This document shows, in pieces, positions 28,046-34,374 of a DNA stretch of 34,374 nt. The first letter of the stretch is position 1; the number at the start of each line of letters is the position of its first letter. The stretch comes from Dehalococcoidia bacterium. Lineage in GTDB: Bacteria > Chloroflexota > Dehalococcoidia > GIF9 > AB-539-J10. Made by a program: the position numbers and the translations under genes. The DNA is taken from NCBI GenBank assembly GCA_021162245.1, contig JAGGZD010000121.1, positions 1-34,374 of the forward strand, written 5' to 3'. The notes below the pieces were generated by a model that saw nothing but the letters and a program-made list of their open reading frames with translations, was not told the origin of the DNA and did not search any database.

Positions 28046-28921
28046 ATGAATGATATTACAGAAATTCGCTGGCATGGCAGAGGAGGACAGGGAGCAGTAA
28101 CATCTGCGGAACTTCTGGCTTTAACCGCAATTAAAGAAGGTAATATTGCTCAAGCTTTTCCCAGTTTCGGCCCAGAGAGGAGAGGGGCTCCAGTCATAGC
28201 TTTCAATCGCATTAGTGCAGGTAAACCTATCAGATCCAGAGCTGCCATTGCTGAACCTGATATCGTTGTAGTATTAGATCCTGGCTTACTTGGTATTATT
28301 GATGTTACCCGAGGACTCAGGGATGGTGGTGTTCTCATAGTAAATAGCTCAAAAGGATTAGCCACCGTAAATTCAGAAATTGGTGGCCCATGGAAATTAG
28401 CGGTAGTAGATGCTACTGCTATCGCACGGGATATACTGAAGAGACCTATTGTCAACACTGCTATGCTGGGAGCCCTGATAAAGGCAACTGGTGTAGTTAA
28501 TCTGGAGTCCTTGACTCAGCCGCTGGAAGAGAGATTTGGTAAATTAAGTGAAATTAATGTTCAGGCTTGCAGTAAAGCATATAAAGAAGCCGTCGTAATG
28601 GAATACTCCCCCGGCGTTAAGAAAGCCGAAAAAGTCTATCCCATCGAGAAAAGCCTATCATGGAAAGAACTAAACCTTGGCTTTGTGGTAACTGAGATGG
28701 GGAATGCCAGGAGCTACCGAACTGGATATTGGAAATCAGAACGCCCCGTGAGAGATAACGCGAAATGTATTAAATGTGGTATGTGTGCTCTCTTTTGCCC
28801 TGAAGATTGTATTCACCAGGACGCGGAGGGCTATTTTGAAGCTGATGAATTTTATTGTAAAGGATGTGGCATTTGTGCTCGTGAGTGCTGGACAGGAGCC
28901 ATAACTATGGTCGAGGCATAG
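28046..28921 (+). CDS. 2-oxoacid (pyruvate):ferredoxin oxidoreductase, fused gamma-delta subunit
   Basis: IRWHGRGGQGAVTSAELLA, FGPERRGAPVIAFNRIS, C-terminal CIKCGMCALFCPEDCI...CKGCGICARECW. Confidence 0.9.
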   Translation: MNDITEIRWHGRGGQGAVTSAELLALTAIKEGNIAQAFPSFGPERRGAPVIAFNRISAGKPIRSRAAIAEPDIVVVLDPGLLGIIDVTRGLRDGGVLIVNSSKGLATVNSEIGGPWKLAVVDATAIARDILKRPIVNTAMLGALIKATGVVNLESLTQPLEERFGKLSEINVQACSKAYKEAVVMEYSPGVKKAEKVYPIEKSLSWKELNLGFVVTEMGNARSYRTGYWKSERPVRDNAKCIKCGMCALFCPEDCIHQDAEGYFEADEFYCKGCGICARECWTGAITMVEA

Positions 28922-28924
28922 AAA

Positions 28925-30100
28925 ATGGAGAGAAGAGTAGCTTTTGAATCCTCGTTTGCTATAGCAGAAGCAGTCAAAATGGCTGATATCGACGTCTGTG
29001 CAGCTTATCCCATTACCCCTCAGACCCACATTGTAGAACGAGTGGCACAACTGGTTGCTAATGGTGAACTGGATGCAAATTATATACCTGTTGAATCAGA
29101 GCATTCAGCATTGAGCGCCTGCCTTGGCTCTTCGGCAGCAGGCGGACGGACTTTCACCGCCACCGCTGGCCAGGGGCTGGAGTTAATGCACGAAGTGGTA
29201 TATGTAGCATCAGGGATGCGGCTACCTATAGTTATGTCTGTGTGTAACAGAGCATTGTCAGTGCCATTAAGTATCTGGGGAGACCACTCCGATGTTATGT
29301 CTGTTCGCGACACAGGCTGGATTCAGATATTTGCAGAGAATGCTCAGCAGGCTTTCGATTTGACTTTATGTGCTTTCCACATTGCTGAAGACCCTGCGGT
29401 TCTTCTTCCTACCATGATTCATATCGATGGTTTTCACCTATCACACGTCATTGAACCAGTCTTGCTTCCTGAACAGGAGAAGGTAACTAGATTTCTTCCC
29501 AAATATCATCACCCCTTTGCTCTGGATGTAAATAACCCAGCAGCTATGGGGGATTTTGCTCTACCTGACCTTTATACTGAGGCTAAGGTGGCGCATGATA
29601 TGGCTTTGCGAAACTCTATAAAGGTAATTCTGCAAGTATGGCAGAAGTTTGGAGAGGAATTCGGACGTGAATATTCACCAGTGGAAACCTATGGAGCAGA
29701 GGATGCAGATATTTTACTTCTGACTATGGGAAGTTTTAGCGAAGTGGCTATGGAGGCTATAGACAGACTCAAGAGAGCGGGAGAGAAAGTGGGCCTGGTG
29801 AGGTTACGTCTGTGGCGGCCATTTCCCTTTGAGCAATTCCGCCAAACTGTGGGTCGAGCAAAATTGCTCATCGTTCTTGACCGTGCCCTTTCCGTTGGTG
29901 GCCCAGGGCCTGTTTGCTCTGAAGTACAGGCTGCCTTATATCATTTGAAAGAAAGACCTCAGGTTATTGGTTTTATTGGCGGATTGGGGGGTAGAGATAT
30001 ATCAGTTGAAGGCTTTCAAAATATGATACACCGCGGAATGGATAAAGCTAGTCAAGGCAAACCTGGTGAAATCGAAGTGTTTGATGTGAGGGAGAAATAA
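28925..30100 (+). CDS. porA: 2-oxoacid (pyruvate):ferredoxin oxidoreductase alpha subunit
   Basis: VCAAYPITPQTHIVERVA, ESEHSALSACLGSSAAGGRTFTATAGQGL, GLVRLRLWRPFP. Confidence 0.9.
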   Translation: MERRVAFESSFAIAEAVKMADIDVCAAYPITPQTHIVERVAQLVANGELDANYIPVESEHSALSACLGSSAAGGRTFTATAGQGLELMHEVVYVASGMRLPIVMSVCNRALSVPLSIWGDHSDVMSVRDTGWIQIFAENAQQAFDLTLCAFHIAEDPAVLLPTMIHIDGFHLSHVIEPVLLPEQEKVTRFLPKYHHPFALDVNNPAAMGDFALPDLYTEAKVAHDMALRNSIKVILQVWQKFGEEFGREYSPVETYGAEDADILLLTMGSFSEVAMEAIDRLKRAGEKVGLVRLRLWRPFPFEQFRQTVGRAKLLIVLDRALSVGGPGPVCSEVQAALYHLKERPQVIGFIGGLGGRDISVEGFQNMIHRGMDKASQGKPGEIEVFDVREK

Positions 30101-31020
30101 TGGAAACTCTGAGCATATATGCGCCTCGTCTGGTAACAAAGAGGCAAAGCTTGACCCCGGGGCATCGTGCCTGTTCAGGGTGTGGCGAGGCTCTGGCGTT
30201 GAAGTTTGTGATGAAAGCTTTGGGACGGGATGTGATCGTTGTTATGTCCACTGGCTGTATGGAAATTATATCCTCGCAACTTCCTTACACTGCGTGGGAG
30301 GTTCCCTGGATTCACACCTTGTTCGAGAATGCTGCCACGGTGGCTACAGGCGTGGAATCTGCCAGAAAAGCTCTAGCTCGCAAAGGAGCTTCTTTGCCCA
30401 AAGCTAAGGTAGTAGCTATAGGCGGAGATGGAGCAACTTTTGATATTGGCCTCGGGGCCTTATCTGGCGCTTTTGAGAGAGGACATGATTTTCTCTATGT
30501 TTGCCTTGATAACGAGGCTTATATGAATACAGGCATTCAAAGGTCGAGTGCCACTCCATACGGTGCTTCAACTACCACCCAACCGGCGGGCAAAGCCAGT
30601 TTTGGACAAAGCACATGGAAGAAAAATATGCCAGCTATCGCTGTAGCTCATGATATTGCCTACGTAGCTACTGCTTCTGCAAGTTATCCCTTCGATCTTA
30701 TGAACAAGGTAAAAAAGGCAATAGCAGTAGAGGGCCCAAGTTACCTTCACATATTTGCTGTTTGCCCTACAGGCTGGCGAATTCCTACCGATATGACCAT
30801 AAGGGTGGGCAGGCTGGCAGTAGAAACAGGTGTTTTTCCCCTTTATGAAGTGGAGAATGGAAAATATAGCTTGAATTATGATCCACCGCAGCTGCGTCCT
30901 GTTATAGATTATCTGAAACCCCAGGGGAGATTCAGACATCTTACACCAGAGATGGTGGATAAAATACAACAGCGAGTAAACAAGGAGTATGCCAGAATTA
31001 AGGAGAAAGCTGCTCAATGA
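30100..31020 (+). CDS. porB: 2-oxoacid (pyruvate):ferredoxin oxidoreductase beta subunit
   Basis: GHRACSGCGEALALK, IGGDGATFDIGLGALSGAFERGHDFLYVCLDNEAYMNTGIQRS (TPP site). Confidence 0.92.
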   Translation: METLSIYAPRLVTKRQSLTPGHRACSGCGEALALKFVMKALGRDVIVVMSTGCMEIISSQLPYTAWEVPWIHTLFENAATVATGVESARKALARKGASLPKAKVVAIGGDGATFDIGLGALSGAFERGHDFLYVCLDNEAYMNTGIQRSSATPYGASTTTQPAGKASFGQSTWKKNMPAIAVAHDIAYVATASASYPFDLMNKVKKAIAVEGPSYLHIFAVCPTGWRIPTDMTIRVGRLAVETGVFPLYEVENGKYSLNYDPPQLRPVIDYLKPQGRFRHLTPEMVDKIQQRVNKEYARIKEKAAQ

Positions 31021-31508
31021 CCAGAGAAAAAACAGGCGCTGATCGTAGTGAAATTAAGGATAAGCAGGAAGTTGCTGCCATTATTGATAAATACAAGGCT
31101 GAAGAAGGCCAATTGATTGCTATATTGCAAGATATCCAGTCCAGCTTTTATTATTTGCCCAAGGAAGCTTTAGTGCAAGTAAGTGAGGCTGTAAATGTTC
31201 CGTTAAGCAGGGTATATAGCGTAGCTACTTTCTTCAAAGCTTTCAGCCTTGAACCTAAAGGCAGGCATACAGTTAGTGTTTGTCTGGGAACTGCCTGTCA
31301 TGTTAGAGGTGCACCTAAAGTGTTGGAGCAAATTGAACGAGAATTAAAAATTAACGCAGGGGAAACAACGAGCGACTTTAAGTTCACATTGGAAACGGTG
31401 AATTGCATGGGGTGTTGTGCCCTGGGTCCAGTAGTGAGGATTAATGGCAAATACTTTGGGCAAATAAACACCGGTCAAATTGCCTCGATATTAAGTAAAT
31501 ATGGATAA
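31017..31508 (+). CDS. NuoE-like [2Fe-2S] subunit (NADH dehydrogenase / bifurcating hydrogenase-type)
   Basis: SVCLGTACHVRGAPKVLEQIE, TVNCMGCCALGPVVRING; ATGA overlap with porB. Confidence 0.92.
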   Translation: MTREKTGADRSEIKDKQEVAAIIDKYKAEEGQLIAILQDIQSSFYYLPKEALVQVSEAVNVPLSRVYSVATFFKAFSLEPKGRHTVSVCLGTACHVRGAPKVLEQIERELKINAGETTSDFKFTLETVNCMGCCALGPVVRINGKYFGQINTGQIASILSKYG

Positions 31509-33384
31509 TTATAGGAGTCTGTTAGTGAGCAGAATTAACTCTTTACATGACCTGGAAAATCTAAGAAGTAAGATACAGGGGAACGAAGGAGAGAGAAGCA
31601 AGCCACTCATTACCATATGCAATGGCACAGGGTGTCATGCCAGTGGATGTGTAGAGGTTACGGAGGCTATTAGGCAGGAGATAGCAACTCAGAATCTCAC
31701 CGATAAAATTAACATAAAAACTACAGGGTGCCATGGTTTCTGCGAAAGAGGGCCGATTGTTATCATCCAGCCCGGCGATATCTTTTACCAAAAGGTAGAG
31801 GTAAAAGATATACCTCAAATTATAAAGCATACTGTCATTGATGGCAGAATTATTGATAGATTGTTGTATGTTGACCCTGCCAGCGGAAGAAAATACATCC
31901 ATCCTGCAGAGATACCTTTTTATAAAAGACAGAAAAGAATCATCTTCGGCAATAACGGCGAAATTGACCCCAGGAATATTGAGGATTATATTGTTTTAGG
32001 TGGCTATTCGGCTTTAGCTAAGGTGCTCTCTTATTGGACTCCACAACAGACGATAGAGGAGATTAGACGTTCAGGTTTGAGAGGACGTGGTGGTGGAGGG
32101 TTTTCTACGGGACAGAAATGGCAATCCTGTCACGATGCTCCAGGAGAACCCAAGTATGTCATAGCTAATTGTGATGAAGGTGATCCAGGAGTTTACTCTA
32201 ACAGAAGCTTACTTGAAGGTAATCCGCATAGTGTTCTTGAAGGGCTAATAATATGTGCTCATGCTATTGGCTCTCATGAAGGCTATATTTATGTGCGCAA
32301 CGAATACCCCTTAGCAGTGGAAAATGCCACGATAGCTATCGAGCAAGCAAGACAGCTAGGTCTTTTGGGTGAAAATATCCTTGGCTCTGGCTTTGACTTC
32401 ATTGTCCACATTAACAGGGGTGGTGGTGCCTTTGTTTGCGGCGAATCAACCGCCTTAATGGCTTCTCTGGAAGGCAAAACAGGAGAACCCAGAGCTAAAT
32501 ATACCCACACGGCGGAAAAAGGCTTGTGGGATAAACCCAGTAACTTAAATAATGTGGAAACTCTGGCAAATGTGCCTTTAATAATTAATAAAGGGGCTGA
32601 TTGGTTTAACACTATAGGCACTGAAGGAAGTAAAGGAACAAAAATTTTCTCGCTGGTAGGAAAGGTAAACAACACAGGACTGGTAGAGATACCTATGGGA
32701 ATGACATTGCGGCAAGTTATCTATGATATTGGGGGAGGCATAAAAGATGGGAAGAAATTCAAAGGTGTACAGACTGGAGGCCCCTCTGGTGGTGTTATTC
32801 CTGAAAGCATGCTTGATATGCCTGTGGATTTTGATGAACTGAGCAAGGCAGGCTCAATGATGGGTTCAGGTGGCATGATTGTTATGGATGAAGATACCTG
32901 CATGGTGGATACCGCTAAATATTTTCTCACTTTTCTTGAGGAGGAATCATGTGGTAAATGTGTACCATGTCGTGAGGGCATAAAAAGAATGCGCCAGATA
33001 TTGAATAACATCACTGAAGGTAAAGGGGAACAGGGAGATATTGAACTTCTGCAACGTTTATCTGCTACCTTGCAGGATTGCTCATTATGCGCTTTGGGTA
33101 AAACTGCTCCTAATCCTGTGCTTTCCACCATTCGTTATTTTAGAGATGAATATGAAGCACACATCAAAGAGAAGAAATGCCCTGCCGGTGTGTGTAAAAC
33201 CTTGATTCAATATTACATAAAAGAGGATAAATGCCCAGGATGTCGACTTTGTGAAAAAGCTTGCCCTGTAGAAGCCATAACTTTCACGGGTAAGAAAAAA
33301 CCAGTAGCATTGGACCAGAGCAAATGTATCAAGTGTGGTATCTGTAAAGATGTTTGTAAATTGGGAGCTGTGGGCATAAGGTAA
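31501..33384 (+). CDS. NuoF-like NADH-binding flavoprotein with N-terminal [2Fe-2S] and C-terminal 2[4Fe-4S] domains
   Basis: ITICNGTGCHASGC, RGRGGGGFSTGQKW, CNADEGDPG-like NCDEGDPGVYSNR, ESCGKCVPCREG, CPGCRLCEKACPVEAI. Confidence 0.93.
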   Translation: MDNYRSLLVSRINSLHDLENLRSKIQGNEGERSKPLITICNGTGCHASGCVEVTEAIRQEIATQNLTDKINIKTTGCHGFCERGPIVIIQPGDIFYQKVEVKDIPQIIKHTVIDGRIIDRLLYVDPASGRKYIHPAEIPFYKRQKRIIFGNNGEIDPRNIEDYIVLGGYSALAKVLSYWTPQQTIEEIRRSGLRGRGGGGFSTGQKWQSCHDAPGEPKYVIANCDEGDPGVYSNRSLLEGNPHSVLEGLIICAHAIGSHEGYIYVRNEYPLAVENATIAIEQARQLGLLGENILGSGFDFIVHINRGGGAFVCGESTALMASLEGKTGEPRAKYTHTAEKGLWDKPSNLNNVETLANVPLIINKGADWFNTIGTEGSKGTKIFSLVGKVNNTGLVEIPMGMTLRQVIYDIGGGIKDGKKFKGVQTGGPSGGVIPESMLDMPVDFDELSKAGSMMGSGGMIVMDEDTCMVDTAKYFLTFLEEESCGKCVPCREGIKRMRQILNNITEGKGEQGDIELLQRLSATLQDCSLCALGKTAPNPVLSTIRYFRDEYEAHIKEKKCPAGVCKTLIQYYIKEDKCPGCRLCEKACPVEAITFTGKKKPVALDQSKCIKCGICKDVCKLGAVGIR

Positions 33385-33391
33385 ATCAACA

Positions 33392-34117
33392 ATGATAACA
33401 CTCAATATTGACGGAAAGAAGATAGAAGCAGAAGAAGGGCAAACGATACTTGAAGTAGCCAGAGACAATGGTATTAATATACCTACCCTCTGCTATCATG
33501 AAAACCTAGCTCCTTATGGAGCTTGTCGTCTCTGTATGGTGGAAATATTCAAAAATGGCCGTTCCCGCTTAGTAGCTTCATGTCTTTACCCAATAGAGGA
33601 AGGACTTAAAGTAAAAACTAATTCATCTCGCGTTATAAGCAATCGTGAGATGATAATGGAATTGCTCCTGGCTCGCTGCTCTCAAAACAAGGTGATAAAG
33701 GAATTGGCTTCCAGTATGGGCATTGAGCAAACACCATTTGACCCTGAATACCTGGAGGATAAAAATTGCATTCTTTGCGGTTTATGTGTTAGAGCTTGTG
33801 AACAAGTTGTAGGGAGAAGTGCTATCAGCTTGGTTAATCGTGGAGTGAAGAGACAGGTAGCACCACCATTTTTTGAACCTTCTTCAGCTTGTATAGGTTG
33901 TGGCTCTTGTGCTTATGTTTGCCCTACTGGGGCTATAAAAATAGAGGATAAGGGAGATATCAGAACCCTCCACTCTCGCAATTGGAAAAAAGAATTCAAG
34001 ATGAAGAAATGTAAAATATGCGGTAACTACTGGGCTCCTGAAGAGCAGGTGGAGTATATGCGCGAGAAAGCTGGTCTACCATCAGATTTCTTTGATGTTT
34101 GCCCCGATTGCAGATAA
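33392..34117 (+). CDS. Truncated NuoG/HndD N-terminal-like iron-sulfur protein with C-terminal CxxC...CxxC zinc-ribbon-like tail
   Basis: [2Fe-2S] ITLNIDGKKIEAEEGQTILEVARDNGINIPTLCYHENLAPYGACRLCMVEI; CILCGLCVRACEQV and CIGCGSCAYVCPTGAI; tail CKICGNYWAPEEQ...CPDC. Confidence 0.9.
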   Translation: MITLNIDGKKIEAEEGQTILEVARDNGINIPTLCYHENLAPYGACRLCMVEIFKNGRSRLVASCLYPIEEGLKVKTNSSRVISNREMIMELLLARCSQNKVIKELASSMGIEQTPFDPEYLEDKNCILCGLCVRACEQVVGRSAISLVNRGVKRQVAPPFFEPSSACIGCGSCAYVCPTGAIKIEDKGDIRTLHSRNWKKEFKMKKCKICGNYWAPEEQVEYMREKAGLPSDFFDVCPDCR

Positions 34118-34125
34118 AACATTTC

Positions 34126-34154
34126 TTGACCCTGTCAAGCTACTGGGTTATATT
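34126..34154 (+). promoter_or_regulatory. Candidate sigma70-type promoter for tRNA-Pro
   Basis: TTGACC (34126-34131), 17-bp spacer, TATATT (34149-34154). Confidence 0.65.
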
Positions 34155-34194
34155 CTTGTTATAAAATAAGTTCCCTCACGAAAGGGGGTTTTGT

Positions 34195-34271
<77 letters not shown>

Positions 34272-34288
34272 ACATGTAGGGTATAGCT

Positions 34289-34324
34289 CTAGGGATTCCC
34301 TGCGAACGGGCATGGAATCTCTAG
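34289..34324. repeat. 11-bp inverted repeat downstream of tRNA-Pro
   Basis: CTAGGGATTCC (34289-34299) pairs with GGAATCTCTAG (34314-34324), one G-U on RNA, 14-nt loop. Confidence 0.55.
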
Positions 34325-34374
34325 GAGTGTGTCTGAGTAACAGCCAATCATAGTTAGTTGGCAACTATAAAGCC

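Noticed and set aside
30568-31017. 149-aa - strand ORF
   Set aside because: Fully antisense to porB, no domain signal.

Overview
The window looks like about 34 kb of chromosome from an anaerobic bacterium, possibly Chloroflexota/Dehalococcoidia-like (an inference from gene content and style only). The coding regions fall into these blocks. (1) At 0.3-9.9 kb, a + strand catabolic cluster: TIM-barrel/U32-like protein, PanB-like hydroxymethyltransferase, extended SDR (TDH-like), BKACE/DUF849 enzyme, two-subunit CoA-transferase, indolepyruvate:ferredoxin oxidoreductase IorAB, and an orphan HypE/AIR-synthase-like protein. (2) At 10.1-13.3 kb on the - strand: tungsten aldehyde:ferredoxin oxidoreductase and a class III aminotransferase. 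(3) At 13.4-23.5 kb, mostly + strand housekeeping: endonuclease V, prfB with a programmed +1 frameshift missed by the ORF track, a secreted MA-type metallopeptidase-like protein, an orphan peptide-binding protein, coaE (- strand), AmmeMemoRadiSam radical SAM and AMMECR1 proteins, rarA, and DUF47-Pit. (4) At 23.7-27.8 kb on the - strand: M24 peptidase, a divergent tubulin/FtsZ-superfamily GTPase, and a modular TM-anchored acidic surface protein. (5) At 27.9-34.1 kb: tRNA-Arg(CCG) placed directly in front of porGD-A-B plus a NuoE/NuoF/truncated-NuoG-like diaphorase module. (6) tRNA-Pro(TGG) near the end. The best candidates for under-described biology are the PanB/BKACE/IorAB catabolic cluster, the tubulin-like GTPase with its surface protein, and the tRNA-led POR-diaphorase operon that has no visible catalytic hydrogenase or formate dehydrogenase subunit. 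All assignments come from reading motifs; no searches were run.
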